From NCBI RefSeq assembly GCF_022012335.1, contig NZ_JAKLTO010000004.1:287642-351641 (forward strand): a DNA stretch of 64,000 bases, read 5' to 3'. Shown piece by piece: positions 43,709 to 53,352 of this stretch (positions are counted from its first letter, which is position 1; every line of letters starts with the position of its first letter). The DNA is from Flavobacterium sp. SM15 (GTDB lineage: Bacteria > Bacteroidota > Bacteroidia > Flavobacteriales > Flavobacteriaceae). The notes beneath the pieces are model-generated. The model worked only from the letters and a program-made list of their open reading frames with translations, was not told the origin of the DNA and ran no database searches. The position numbers and the translations under genes are program-made.

Positions 43709-44371
43709 ATGATTAAGAAGATTCTAAGTTATTTTATTCCTATAAAGATACATCAAAAAAAATCTGAAATAAATAAAAGACTCGAAGTTACCTGGGCTAA
43801 CGGTCAGCTTGTACTCGATTCTAAAAACACAAATTATTCCTATGGAAGCCTGCAACGTATTTTACGCAAAGGCTTACATTACATTGGTTTTGAACGTATA
43901 AGAAAATTTGAAACCATTTTGGTCTTGGGAGTTGCAGGTGGAAGTGTAATCAAAACCCTTGTTGATGAAATCAAATTCAAAGGAAAAATTACCGGTGTAG
44001 AACTGGACAGTGAAATTATTGGAATTGCCAATCATTATTTTGGTTTAAACAAAATTCCGAATTTGGAAATTGTGGTTGATGATGCTTTCGAATTCGTTTT
44101 GAAAACAAGAGAAAAATACGACTTGATTATCATTGATATCTTTCAGGATACGCAAATGCCTAACTTTTTATTTGAAGATTTTTTTATTAATAGAATTAAT
44201 TTTTTACTTAAAGTAAATGGATTTATTTTATTCAATACCATGACTTTAAATGAAAAACATAAAGAAAGAAATTTAAAATACAAAGCTCATTTTGATGAAA
44301 ATTATTCTATAAGAATGTATCCGAAAGTTGAGTTTCACAACGAACTGTTTACTGTCAAAAAATTAAAGTAA
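43709..44371 (+). CDS. Spermidine-synthase-like methyltransferase-fold protein
   Basis: The 220-residue protein has the Rossmann fold of the spermidine synthase family: ILVLGVAGGSVIKTL (SAM-type loop), ITGVELDSEIIGIA with the acidic residue, and VVDDAFEFVL. The catalytic segment is LIIIDIFQDTQMP instead of the D-x-x-DP pattern of true spermidine synthases, so aminopropyl transfer is not certain. It may be one of the orphan SpeE-like enzymes. No speD is visible in the window. Confidence 0.82.
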   Translation: MIKKILSYFIPIKIHQKKSEINKRLEVTWANGQLVLDSKNTNYSYGSLQRILRKGLHYIGFERIRKFETILVLGVAGGSVIKTLVDEIKFKGKITGVELDSEIIGIANHYFGLNKIPNLEIVVDDAFEFVLKTREKYDLIIIDIFQDTQMPNFLFEDFFINRINFLLKVNGFILFNTMTLNEKHKERNLKYKAHFDENYSIRMYPKVEFHNELFTVKKLK

Positions 44372-44896
44372 TCAGAATACATATCGGAAGCCAAAAACTT
44401 GTAAATCTCCTTGTAGAAAATCCAAATCTTCCGAACGTTTAAAACCAATGGCTTCATACATTTTCCATGCCGGTTTCATGGCATTGGTCGTATGGATAAT
44501 GATTTGTGGCAATTGCTGATTTTTAGCTTTTTCAATACAGGCTAATGTTAGTGATTTGCCAATTCCTTCTCCTCTAAAATTGTTGTCTACTGCTAAAAGT
44601 CTAAAACCTGCCGCATTTTTCTCCTGAGGTGCTGTACCTGCTGATCCATAATATTGCATATCACCAAAATAAACAACTGCTCCTGCGATAATATCTTCCG
44701 ATGAAACTGCTACTAAAATTTCGGTTTGAGGTTTGCCTGTCAACTCACCTACATTAGCAAGCATTTCGAAATACTTCGGATGTTCATGGGGTTTTGGGAA
44801 ACCTTCAAGCGCACTGTAAACCTTAACCATCAGTTGTCCGATTGCTTCAAATTCTTCAGGTCTTGCGTTTCTGATAGTATACCCTGAGTTGATCAT
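44372..44896 (-). CDS. GNAT-family N-acetyltransferase
   Basis: I place the start at ATG 44896 (MINSGYTIRNARPEEFEAIG), giving 174 residues; the frame runs further into kdsB. The acetyl-CoA-binding motif is LLAVDNNFRGEGIGKSLTLACIE, with R-G-x-G-I-G-K, and the C-terminus ends YEAIGFKRSEDLDF. It begins one base after the kdsB stop, so the two are co-transcribed. The acceptor is unknown. Confidence 0.9.
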   Translation of the reverse strand: MINSGYTIRNARPEEFEAIGQLMVKVYSALEGFPKPHEHPKYFEMLANVGELTGKPQTEILVAVSSEDIIAGAVVYFGDMQYYGSAGTAPQEKNAAGFRLLAVDNNFRGEGIGKSLTLACIEKAKNQQLPQIIIHTTNAMKPAWKMYEAIGFKRSEDLDFLQGDLQVFGFRYVF

Positions 44897-44897
44897 A

Positions 44898-45623
44898 TTA
44901 TAAAAGTTTACGAGCTTTTTCCAAATCTTCTGGAGTGTCAATTCCGATGCTGCCGTGATCCGTTTCCACCATTCTGATCCGTTTCCCATATTCCAGATAA
45001 CGAAGTTGTTCCAGTTTTTCGGAAGCTTCCAATGAGAGCATCGGCAAACGATAAAAATCCATCAGGGCTTCTTTTCTAAATGCATAAATCCCGATATGTT
45101 TCATATAACGAACCCCTACATTTTCTTCTCTTGGATAAGGAATTACCGATCGGGAAAAATATAATGCGAATCCTTGTTGGTCGACAATAACTTTCACATT
45201 ATTAGGGTTTTCGATTTCCGGTCTGTCTTTAATTTCAAACATTAAAGACGCCAAATCAACTTTCTTTTCGTTATCGTTTCTGAAGATTTCGATTACCTGT
45301 TCCAAAGGTTTTTTATTGATGAACGGCTCGTCGCCCTGAACATTAATTACCACATCAACATCCATGTTTTCAACGGCTTCGGCAATTCGATCGCTTCCGG
45401 ATTCATGTTCCTTGATGCTCATAATCGCTTTTCCGCCATTAGAAACAATTTCATTATAAATCAGATCCGAATCGGTTACCACAAAAACATCATCAAACAA
45501 ATTTGTATTGATAGCGGCTTCATATGTTCTTAAGATTACGGTTTTACCCCCTAAATCCTGCATAAGTTTAGCAGGAAATCGTGTGGAAGCATAGCGAGCG
45601 GGAATTACGGCGATTATTTTCAT
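44898..45623 (-). CDS. kdsB: CMP-KDO synthetase
   Basis: The 241-residue enzyme activates KDO for the LPS inner core. Its nucleotide-binding start [24 protein letters not shown] is split here by residue 20, and the NVQGDEPFI and [12 protein letters not shown] segments are conserved. Product is used by the waaA KDO transferase, not in this window. It is 57 bp from the helicase gene on the same strand. Confidence 0.95.
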   Translation of the reverse strand: MKIIAVIPARYASTRFPAKLMQDLGGKTVILRTYEAAINTNLFDDVFVVTDSDLIYNEIVSNGGKAIMSIKEHESGSDRIAEAVENMDVDVVINVQGDEPFINKKPLEQVIEIFRNDNEKKVDLASLMFEIKDRPEIENPNNVKVIVDQQGFALYFSRSVIPYPREENVGVRYMKHIGIYAFRKEALMDFYRLPMLSLEASEKLEQLRYLEYGKRIRMVETDHGSIGIDTPEDLEKARKLL

Positions 45624-45680
45624 TTCAATTACTCTGTTGTAAGTGGCTAATTTACTTAGTTTTCTTTACTTATTTATTTT

Positions 45681-47102
45681 CTAGCTTTCAAAATATTCAT
45701 CCTGAAAACCAATAAGATACAGTTTATCTTTGGCTCGGGTAATTGCAGTATACAACCAACGGATGTAATCTCTATCGATTCCATCGGGCAAGTAAGGCTG
45801 TTCAATAAAAACAGTATTCCACTGTCCTCCCTGAGATTTATGACAGGTTATCGCATAAGAAAATTTCACCTGAAGCGCGTTGAAATATTCGTTGTTCTTC
45901 ACTTTCTGTAAACGGCGGTATTGACTGGTTTCATCTTCGTAATCTTTCATAACTTCCTGATAGAGAAGATTATTTTGCTCATACGTTAACGAAGGTGATT
46001 CGCTCATAACGGTATCCAGAATCAAGATGGTTTCAAGTGGAATCTGATTCGGATAATCAATCATTCTGATTTTAACTTTTGCAAATTTGAAACCGTATAA
46101 TTCTACAATTCTGAAAATCTCAAGAATTTCGATGATGTCGCCATTAGCAATGAAACCCGCTTCATCACTGTCTTTTAACCAAAAATAATTGTTCTTCACA
46201 ACCATCATAAAATCACCAGGAGAAAGTTCACTTTCCTTATCAAGGATTTTCATACGGATTTGCTGATTATACTGGTTTGCACGTTTATTAGAACGAACTA
46301 TAAATGCTGTATCTTCTATGGAATAATTTGAATACGCCGCGTGAATAGCATCCTGAATATCATAACCGTCCGTTAACCGAACAATGTCTTTAAAACCACG
46401 AAGATGAAACTGAAATGTATCAATAAAATGCGATTTCAAAATCTCCCGTAATTCCGTGGCATTGAACAAAATTCCGGAATTTTCTTCCTGACGCATTACT
46501 TCATCTAATTCAATATGAGGCACTTCCATGTTATAATTCATAGAAAGTTTGTCCATATCGAGTGCGGGACTCACATCCATTCCTACCGGTGGTAACTGAG
46601 CAGTATCTCCAACCAAAATCATTTTACAATTATGACCGGAATAGATGTACATAATCAAATCATCGAGCAGTGAACCGTTTTCATACATACTTGATTCTGT
46701 AGGAGAATCAGAGATCATTGAAGCTTCATCAACTATAAAAATCGTATTCTTGAATTTGTTGGTTTGCATGGTAAAACTCACGCCGCCACTACTCTTTTTC
46801 GGAAAATAAATTCGTTTATGAATAGTATGTGCAGGTTTTTCAGAATAATTTGCCATGACTTTGGCCGCACGACCGGTTGGCGCTAACAAAACGTATTTTT
46901 TGTTGATGTCTTTAAGATGTTCAACAATTGTAGAAATGACCGTCGTTTTTCCGGTTCCGGCGTATCCTTTCAGCAAAAAAATCTCATCTTGATTCTCATT
47001 ACTCACAAAATCAGCTACTTTCTGAAAAAAAATATCCTGTTTAAGCGTGGGCTGAAAAGGAAAATTATTTCGAAGTGTGGAATAAAATTTGGCTGAAATC
47101 AT
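45681..47102 (-). CDS. RecD/Dda-like ATP-dependent DNA helicase
   Basis: The 473-residue superfamily-1B helicase has Walker A GYAGTGKT (residues 46-53), Walker B IVDEASM, a GDTAQLPPV motif III, and the C-terminal motifs SYAITCHKSQGGQW and WLYTAITRAKDKLYLIG. The small size and order match the Dda / short RecD2 group, which unwind 5' to 3'. No RecBC is nearby. Upstream, a TATCTTTG box (minus strand 47136-47129) is a possible -7 element. Confidence 0.93.
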   Translation of the reverse strand: MISAKFYSTLRNNFPFQPTLKQDIFFQKVADFVSNENQDEIFLLKGYAGTGKTTVISTIVEHLKDINKKYVLLAPTGRAAKVMANYSEKPAHTIHKRIYFPKKSSGGVSFTMQTNKFKNTIFIVDEASMISDSPTESSMYENGSLLDDLIMYIYSGHNCKMILVGDTAQLPPVGMDVSPALDMDKLSMNYNMEVPHIELDEVMRQEENSGILFNATELREILKSHFIDTFQFHLRGFKDIVRLTDGYDIQDAIHAAYSNYSIEDTAFIVRSNKRANQYNQQIRMKILDKESELSPGDFMMVVKNNYFWLKDSDEAGFIANGDIIEILEIFRIVELYGFKFAKVKIRMIDYPNQIPLETILILDTVMSESPSLTYEQNNLLYQEVMKDYEDETSQYRRLQKVKNNEYFNALQVKFSYAITCHKSQGGQWNTVFIEQPYLPDGIDRDYIRWLYTAITRAKDKLYLIGFQDEYFES

Positions 47103-47212
47103 AGTAATTCTTTAATGGAAAGGAAATTCAAAGATAACAATGAAATTTCAGCTAAAACCTTATCCGTTGGAAAAAAAACGTAAATTTGCTCAGGCTAATA
47201 AACATAAACTTA

Positions 47213-48019
47213 ATGTCTGAAACTCCTATCGTATTTAAAACCTATAAAAAACTGTCTTTACAGGTAGCTTTAAACGGGCTTTCATTTTGTGTTTTTGATA
47301 CTTTAAACCAGAGCGTTAAGGAAATTCATGAAGTTAAATTTAACCATACGCAAGCTCTTGAAGATCAGCTTTGGAGAACTTTTGTAGATTATCCGCAGCT
47401 CACTAAAACTTATGATGAGATTTTGGTTCTTCATGATAATAACTTAAATACATTTGTTCCGAAACCACTCTTCAATGAAGATTTTTTGGGAAGTTATTTG
47501 CAATACAACACCAAGGTTTTCGAGACCGATTATTTTTGTTTTGATGAAATCGGGAACTATGAAATGAATAATGTTCATGTCCCTTATGTTAATGTAAACA
47601 ACTTTTTAATTGACCAGTTTGGCAGTTTTGAGTATAAAAATGTGAATTCTGTTTTGGTTTCCAAATTGCTGGAGCTTTCCAGAAATAAAGTTGAAAAACA
47701 AGTATACATTCATTTGCAGGAAACTCATTTTGAGTTAATTATAACCGATAATCTAAAACTGGTTTTATACAACTCCTTTGAGTATAAAACTCCTGAAGAT
47801 TTCGCTTATTACCTTCTGTTTTCTTTGGAACAATTACAACTAAATCCGGAAACGATTACTGTTTCTTTATTAGGTAAAATTTCGGAAGAACACCCATGTT
47901 TTGAAATTGCTTACCGCTATATCAGAAACATTTCACTTTTGGACGTATCCGATTTGGCTTTCAAATCTTCAGTTACCCAAACAGATGCTTTACAACATTT
48001 TACGCTATTGAATTCATGA
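47213..48019 (+). CDS. DUF3822 family protein (actin/HSP70-like fold)
   Basis: Start is ATG 47213 (MSETPIVFKTYKKLS), giving 268 residues; the frame is open nine codons upstream but a TAAATTTG box (47181-47188) lies there. The protein has the DUF3822 order: LSLQVALNGLSFCVFD, VYIHLQETHFELIITDNLKLVLYNSF and a C-terminal ISLLDVSDLAF. This family has an ASKHA-like fold without clear nucleotide-binding residues. Its stop overlaps the rsmD start (ATGA), a conserved pairing in Bacteroidetes. Confidence 0.9.
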   Translation: MSETPIVFKTYKKLSLQVALNGLSFCVFDTLNQSVKEIHEVKFNHTQALEDQLWRTFVDYPQLTKTYDEILVLHDNNLNTFVPKPLFNEDFLGSYLQYNTKVFETDYFCFDEIGNYEMNNVHVPYVNVNNFLIDQFGSFEYKNVNSVLVSKLLELSRNKVEKQVYIHLQETHFELIITDNLKLVLYNSFEYKTPEDFAYYLLFSLEQLQLNPETITVSLLGKISEEHPCFEIAYRYIRNISLLDVSDLAFKSSVTQTDALQHFTLLNS

Positions 48020-48609
48020 GAATAATTTCAGGAAAATATAAAGGACGAAGAATCAACCCGCCAGGAAATTTACCGGTTCGACCTACTACGGATATGTCTA
48101 AAGAAGCCTTATTCAATATCCTGAACAATTACTTCAATTTCAGTGAATTAAGAATTTTAGATTTGTTCGCAGGCACAGGAAACATCAGTTATGAATTTGC
48201 CTCGCGTGGTGCAGAACCAATCATTTCAGTAGATGGTGATTTTGGTTGTGTGAGTTTTATCAAGAAAACCGCAAAGGAATTTGATTTCGATATTACACCA
48301 ATCAAAAGTGATGTTTTTAAGTTTTTAGAGAAAAATAAAGGCAGCTACGATATTATTTTCGCCGATCCTCCTTATGGAATGGAACAGAAAGATTTCGAAA
48401 AAATCATCGAATTAATCTTTGAAAATGAACTACTTGAAGAAGATGGTATGATGGTGATCGAACATTCCAAACACACCAAACTGGATCATATGGAAAATTT
48501 TTCGTTTGATAGAAATTATGGTGGTTCGGTTTTTTCATTCTTTGAATTTGAAGGCAGCGAAGAAGAAACTATCGACGAAGAAGATGATAACGACGAATTT
48601 GATAGCTAA
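48016..48609 (+). CDS. rsmD: 16S rRNA (guanine-966-N2)-methyltransferase
   Basis: The 197-residue enzyme has the RsmD start MRIISGKYKGRRINPP, the SAM loop LDLFAGTGNISYEFASRGA, and the catalytic motif FADPPYGM. It carries an acidic C-terminal extension (EEETIDEEDDNDEFDS) not found in the E. coli enzyme. It overlaps DUF3822 by 4 bp and so is translationally coupled. It methylates G966 of 16S rRNA in the 30S subunit. Confidence 0.94.
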   Translation: MRIISGKYKGRRINPPGNLPVRPTTDMSKEALFNILNNYFNFSELRILDLFAGTGNISYEFASRGAEPIISVDGDFGCVSFIKKTAKEFDFDITPIKSDVFKFLEKNKGSYDIIFADPPYGMEQKDFEKIIELIFENELLEEDGMMVIEHSKHTKLDHMENFSFDRNYGGSVFSFFEFEGSEEETIDEEDDNDEFDS

Positions 48610-50748
48610 CTACCTAATTCTGTTTGTGTTTTCATCAATACTTTTTTCTTTAAATACTGCATCTTTAATTTTACCAAATGAATATTTCACTGTAACTGAA
48701 ATCATGTGTGAATCGGTGTAATAGTTACCTTTTGTATGGATTCCGTTCATCGAATAAGTGTTTGAATACTTCACTTTTCTGAAAATATCGTTAGCACTTA
48801 CCGTACAATCGAAATGTTTGAAAAAAGTTTTGGATACCGCTAAATCCATGGAAAACAAGCCACTGCTTTTAAAAACACCTTCATATTGACTGGACAATCC
48901 CCAACCTGTAACAGACAATTCTATTTCTTTGGGAAGTTTAAAAACCGAATTTGAATACCCATAAAAATACGGTTTCGTGGGAATCGCAACAGCCGTTTTA
49001 TCATCAAGCCTGTTTATAATACCATTAAACACATTATTAACTGTCCAGAATTTATAGGTATATGGAACTGTGAATTCTACAATAAAACCTGATTCTTTTT
49101 CAAAATTGGCAGTTTTCAGTGTGAGTAAATTTTCAGAGGCATCATAAAATGTTCCGAAATAAACCGGGTTTGATTTTTTAGTATAAGCAATTAACAAAGA
49201 GCTGTTTTTATACTCAAAAGTTGCCGAGATTTCATCTATAATTGTCGGATTCAAATTGACATTGTTTGCAAATGCGAAATACGGATTAATATACGTTAAA
49301 GTCTGATTGGTAGCAGAATAGTTTGGCCTTACAATACTTTTTGAATAATTCAAAGTAATCGTTTTAGTACTGTCTACAGCAAAATTCAGTTGTGCTTTCG
49401 GGAAAAGATTATTGTAGTTTTTATTAATTGACACTGCTACTGCATTAGAGATAGTATTTCCTTCAATAATGGTTTGCTCTGTTCTTAAGCCAAAAGAATA
49501 ATTTACTTTTTTAAGGTTTCCCGAGAGTTGTGTGTAACCGGCAATATTTCTTTCCTTAAATGTATAATCTGATGTTTGAATCGCTGCCGGATTCTGAATT
49601 GTTGCATAAAAATCCGTGGTGGCATCGGCTTTAAGAACGAGTGCTCCCACCTCTAATTTCATCTCATTTTTAAACGTTTTCTCGAAATCAGTTCTTGCAG
49701 AGAAAACAGTAATATTGAATTTCTGATCTCTGCTTTGTGAAAAATTATAACCGTTTGCATTATAATTATGATAAATATTACCTGCAAGATTTTGAGCGTA
49801 TCTTGAATACTGAACTCCTGTAAATAAAAGCCCTTCAATACTTTTTATTTTATGATTGTAATTGAAAAACGCATTGTAAAAATTCCTTTTCTCGTTACTG
49901 CTGTTTAGTGTTTTTATGAAATTTTCTGAATTCTCATCTTTATTGTATGTATCTGTTGTGATGTCGAAACGATCTTTCTGAGTCCTTCCGTTGAAATTGA
50001 ACGAAACATAATCATCCTCATTGATTTTATGGAAAATACCGCTACCGAAAAGAAATTGCGGTCTTTTAGTAACGGCCTCAGTCAGATAGTTTGAGGTAAT
50101 ATTTTCAGTAGAAACATCAAAATCATTTCCGTTACTTTCCCAAACCGTCAACTGATTATAATTGAAATTGGTTTTAAACTCTGTTTTATTCTTTTTTAAA
50201 CTTGCTCTAACTCCAAATGAATTATTAAAAAACTTTTTAAAAGAGGCATTTTCAGTGAGATCAACTTTGATGCCTTCTTTTTTACTTAATTTTCTGGTTA
50301 TCAAAATAACAACTCTTCCATTGGCTTCATATTTAGACGATGGATTGTTAATAATTTCAATCGTTTTGATGTCTGCAACATCTAGAGCATTCAAATCATT
50401 TATCTCAACTTTCTGATTATCAATATAAATAAGCGGATTGCCTTTCCCAATCACCGTAATACTTTCCTTATCCGGACTGATTTGTATTTTGGGCAGTTTT
50501 GAGAGTAAATCCAGAGTATTGGGAACGGCATTGAAAATGGAATTAGCCACATCAAGCTTAATATTTCCGTTTTTTGTGGTAAATGTTTTGGGGGCGGCTT
50601 TCACAACAACACCTTCCAGTTCAGTTTCCTTTTGTTCTTTTTTCTCTTCTTGCTCTTTTTGTACATCTTGTTCTTTTTGTACTTCTTGAGAATAAGCAAT
50701 CGATGAAATAAGAAAAGTACTTAAAGCGAGGATCAATTGATTTTTCAT
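48610..50748 (-). CDS. TonB-dependent-receptor-like outer-membrane beta-barrel protein
   Basis: I place the start at ATG 50748 (MKNQLILALSTFLISSIAYSQ), giving 712 residues with a signal peptide. After an N-terminal KEQ-rich tandem repeat comes a plug-like domain (TLDLLSKLPKIQ, IYIDNQKVEINDLNALD, IIEIINNPSSKYEANG) and then a 22-strand-type barrel ending in aromatic strands (ISVTVKYSFGKIK). It has the form of the OMP_b-brl_3 family, which lacks a clear TonB box and occurs alone. It is divergent from a two-component system that may control it. Confidence 0.88.
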   Translation of the reverse strand: MKNQLILALSTFLISSIAYSQEVQKEQDVQKEQEEKKEQKETELEGVVVKAAPKTFTTKNGNIKLDVANSIFNAVPNTLDLLSKLPKIQISPDKESITVIGKGNPLIYIDNQKVEINDLNALDVADIKTIEIINNPSSKYEANGRVVILITRKLSKKEGIKVDLTENASFKKFFNNSFGVRASLKKNKTEFKTNFNYNQLTVWESNGNDFDVSTENITSNYLTEAVTKRPQFLFGSGIFHKINEDDYVSFNFNGRTQKDRFDITTDTYNKDENSENFIKTLNSSNEKRNFYNAFFNYNHKIKSIEGLLFTGVQYSRYAQNLAGNIYHNYNANGYNFSQSRDQKFNITVFSARTDFEKTFKNEMKLEVGALVLKADATTDFYATIQNPAAIQTSDYTFKERNIAGYTQLSGNLKKVNYSFGLRTEQTIIEGNTISNAVAVSINKNYNNLFPKAQLNFAVDSTKTITLNYSKSIVRPNYSATNQTLTYINPYFAFANNVNLNPTIIDEISATFEYKNSSLLIAYTKKSNPVYFGTFYDASENLLTLKTANFEKESGFIVEFTVPYTYKFWTVNNVFNGIINRLDDKTAVAIPTKPYFYGYSNSVFKLPKEIELSVTGWGLSSQYEGVFKSSGLFSMDLAVSKTFFKHFDCTVSANDIFRKVKYSNTYSMNGIHTKGNYYTDSHMISVTVKYSFGKIKDAVFKEKSIDENTNRIR
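50648..50683 (-). repeat. 18-bp tandem repeat inside the beta-barrel gene
   Basis: Two 18-bp units (50648-50665 and 50666-50683) encode VQKEQD-like repeats directly after the signal peptide, with a third, degenerate KEQ copy. The period keeps the reading frame. Confidence 0.7.
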
Positions 50749-50795
50749 AATTTGTAATTTTGACTGCAAATATGATTTCGATTGGTCAATCGGAA

Positions 50796-50828
50796 GGTTA
50801 ATTGTAGGTTAATGCACGGTTAAAAAGA
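50796..50828 (+). promoter_or_regulatory. Three GGTTAA direct repeats, 11-bp period
   Basis: GGTTAA at 50796, 50807 and 50818, exactly 11 bp apart, between the divergent beta-barrel gene and the kinase gene. A palindrome (CGATTG-GT-CAATCG, about 50780-50793) is next to them. A TACTTTTG box at 50849-50856 lies 18 bp before the kinase ATG. Confidence 0.65.
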
Positions 50829-50873
50829 TTTAGTAACCATAAAAAAGCTACTTTTGAACGTTTTAAAAAACTG

Positions 50874-52235
50874 ATGAAGCAAAAAATAAATTTCTTAATT
50901 GGTATTTCCACTTTGGTTTTGATTGCACTTTCTGCAATGCAGTTTTATTTGATTAAAACCTCCTACGAATATAAAGTTGCACAGTTCCGATCGGAAGTAA
51001 AAGTAAAAATTGCTGCTGTTACCAATGATTACAGCTCTGTGGATTCTACACTGTTCATTAAAAAAGATTTGCTTTATAAAAATCTGGCTCACGCCTATTT
51101 TAAAAATCCAAAAAACAGATTATCCATCAAGAGAAAACTTCTTGATAATGATTATAAAGGTCCTCTTACCTTAAAATTGAAAAAAGAACTCGAACGAGAA
51201 TTTCCAGAGCATGAACTGAATTTTGCTATCGTTGTAAATAAGTTTGTCCTTTACGATAATACACAAAAAATTGATACTGTTTTTTCTGAGAAATCACAAA
51301 TAAAGAATAAAATCTGCGGCAACTTAACCTCTTTGGATAACGCATTCACAGCAAGAACCTATGTAGGAACAACCAGCGGAATCATTGAAAAACTTCCCTA
51401 TAAATTACTTACCGAAGACACCTTGTATGTATCGGTTAAAAATTGGGAATTCATAATTCTAAAACGAATGGCATTGCTGTTCTTAATTTCGGTTGTATGT
51501 ATGACGATTTTGATTTCGCTCTTCGTGATAACCATCAAAGCATTGATAAGACAAAAAAAGATAAGTGACATCAAAACAGATTTCATTAACAACATCACCC
51601 ACGAACTAAAAACACCTTTAACGACGCTTTCCGTTTCTACGAAAATCCTTGAAAGAAAAGATATCAAGGAAAATGAAACCGTTTATAACGACGTTTTAAA
51701 TACTATTAACCGACAAAACATCAGACTGCAGAATCTAATCGATCAGGTTTTGACAAATTCATTGGGTCAGGAAGAAATTCAACTTCAAAAAGAAGAAATT
51801 AACCCTATTGTTTTTTTGAAAACCATTATAGAGGATTTTAAGATTGCTTATCCGTCTGCGTGCATTCAAACGCATTTTGCAACCGAAAACTTGTCATTGA
51901 AACTGGACAAATTCCATTTGACCACTGCTATTAACAATGTTCTGGAAAATGCGGTTAAATATGGTTGTCAAAATATATCCGTTTCAACTTCGTATGAAAA
52001 TAACAGCCTTAAAATAAATATTCAGGATGATGGTATTGGAATTCCAAAAGCGAAACAATTACTTTTATTCGACAAGTTTTATCGCGTGGAAAACGGTAAT
52101 ATTCATAATACAAAAGGCTTAGGTTTAGGACTTTATTATGTGGATCAGATTATAAAAGCACATAAAGGATCGGTTAAAGTTATCAGTAATCTAGGTAATG
52201 GTGCTTTATTTACCATTAGTATTCCTGCTTTGTAA
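50874..52235 (+). CDS. Sensor histidine kinase (no HAMP)
   Basis: The 453-residue kinase has helix 1 (about 7-27), a periplasmic domain, helix 2 (about 197-221), a HisKA domain with His243 in NNITHELKTPLTTL, an N-box NNVLENAVKY, and DDGIGIP and GLGLGLYYV boxes. No HAMP is seen between helix 2 and HisKA. It begins the operon with the response regulator 3 bp downstream and is similar in form to the Bacteroides RprX kinases. Confidence 0.93.
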   Translation: MKQKINFLIGISTLVLIALSAMQFYLIKTSYEYKVAQFRSEVKVKIAAVTNDYSSVDSTLFIKKDLLYKNLAHAYFKNPKNRLSIKRKLLDNDYKGPLTLKLKKELEREFPEHELNFAIVVNKFVLYDNTQKIDTVFSEKSQIKNKICGNLTSLDNAFTARTYVGTTSGIIEKLPYKLLTEDTLYVSVKNWEFIILKRMALLFLISVVCMTILISLFVITIKALIRQKKISDIKTDFINNITHELKTPLTTLSVSTKILERKDIKENETVYNDVLNTINRQNIRLQNLIDQVLTNSLGQEEIQLQKEEINPIVFLKTIIEDFKIAYPSACIQTHFATENLSLKLDKFHLTTAINNVLENAVKYGCQNISVSTSYENNSLKINIQDDGIGIPKAKQLLLFDKFYRVENGNIHNTKGLGLGLYYVDQIIKAHKGSVKVISNLGNGALFTISIPAL

Positions 52236-52238
52236 ATT

Positions 52239-52937
52239 ATGAAAAAAATATTATTAGCTGAAGACGACGCTGATTTTGCCTCTGTTTTGAAACAATTTTT
52301 GGAGTTGTACGGGTATTCCGTTTTTTGGACAAAAGATGGTGAAGAAGCCTATAAACTGTTCCAAAACGAAACATTCAATATTTGTATTCTTGATGTAATG
52401 ATGCCCAAAATGGACGGTTTTACCTTAGCTGAAAAAATGATTGAATACAATCCAAGTGTTCCATTTATTTTCCTGACAGCCAAAAAGTTAAAAGAAGATA
52501 TTCTCAAAGGTTTAAAGCTTGGCGCCGATGATTATATTGTGAAACCCTTTGAAGTAGAAGAATTGATTTTAAGGCTGAATAACATCGTAAAACGGTCTGA
52601 AAAGAGTATGGCCTTAAATTCAAACTCTGAAGAAATCAAAATCGGGAAATACCTTTTTGACTGCAAAAGACTCGAACTCAAATTAGAGAACACAATTCAA
52701 CGTGTGACCGAAAAAGAAGCCGCTTTAATTATTTTCTTTCACAAAAACAGTAATCAGCTTTTAAAAAGAGAAGAGGTCTTAAAGACTATTTGGGGAACCG
52801 ATGATTATTTCTCCGGAAGAAGCATGGACGTGTACATCAGTAAATTACGAAAATACTTTACGGAAGACACAAGCATCTCCATTGAAAGCATCCGAAATGT
52901 TGGTTTGGAATTCAAACTAAAAAATGCAGACCTGTAA
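52239..52937 (+). CDS. OmpR-family response regulator (RprY-like)
   Basis: The 232-residue protein has the receiver domain (acidic pair AEDDADF, Asp52 in CILDVMMPK, Thr in FLTAKK, Lys in DDYIVKPFE) and a winged-helix domain (RVTEKEAALIIFFHKNSNQLLKREEVLKTIW, DVYISKLRKYF). It follows the kinase gene by 3 bp. Its last codons overlap the 3' end of the RNase P RNA gene on the other strand. Confidence 0.93.
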   Translation: MKKILLAEDDADFASVLKQFLELYGYSVFWTKDGEEAYKLFQNETFNICILDVMMPKMDGFTLAEKMIEYNPSVPFIFLTAKKLKEDILKGLKLGADDYIVKPFEVEELILRLNNIVKRSEKSMALNSNSEEIKIGKYLFDCKRLELKLENTIQRVTEKEAALIIFFHKNSNQLLKREEVLKTIWGTDDYFSGRSMDVYISKLRKYFTEDTSISIESIRNVGLEFKLKNADL

Positions 52938-53231
52938 GCCGGATTCTGTACTAACCAAAGTCAGCCCTTATCATTTATCTAGACTTGCAATTACTCACAA
53001 GTTCAATCTGCCTACCCCTCAGCAACGAACGAGCCGTCCTTAACTGCTGATATACATGGCATTTCACCGCATAGAGTTTACCTGGTTTCACTACAGCATT
53101 ACCTGTACATACTTTCTGTTGCACTTGTCCTCCCCTGATTGCTCAAGGTGACGGGCGTTACCCGCTATGCTGCCCTATGGTGTCCGGACTTTCCTCCCCA
53201 ATAAATTGGAGCGATAAGGCGGTCTGCGCTG
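52922..53231 (-). ncRNA. rnpB: RNase P RNA (class A)
   Basis: On the minus strand the conserved 5' element GAGGAAAGTCCGG and the 3' element ACAGAATCCGGCTTA are present, with P1 formed by GCAGACC (near 53221-53227) and GGTCTGC (near 52926-52932). Other expected elements (TGAAACCAGGTAAACTC with the GGTGAAATGCC segment) are in order. Ends are approximate. The 3' end overlaps the stop region of the convergent response regulator gene by about 12-16 bp. Confidence 0.96.
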
Positions 53232-53352
53232 CAAACTTACAACAAATATTTATCCTCTGCGTTATAATAGTTTACACTTTATAAAGTTCATCCTTTAAAA
53301 ACTGTTTTAAAAATCGTAAATTTATAGTAATCAAGAATTTAAGATTAATATC

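Noticed and set aside
43709..44371. True spermidine synthase
   Set aside because: The catalytic D-x-x-DP motif is replaced by DIFQDTQMP, so only family-level naming is safe.
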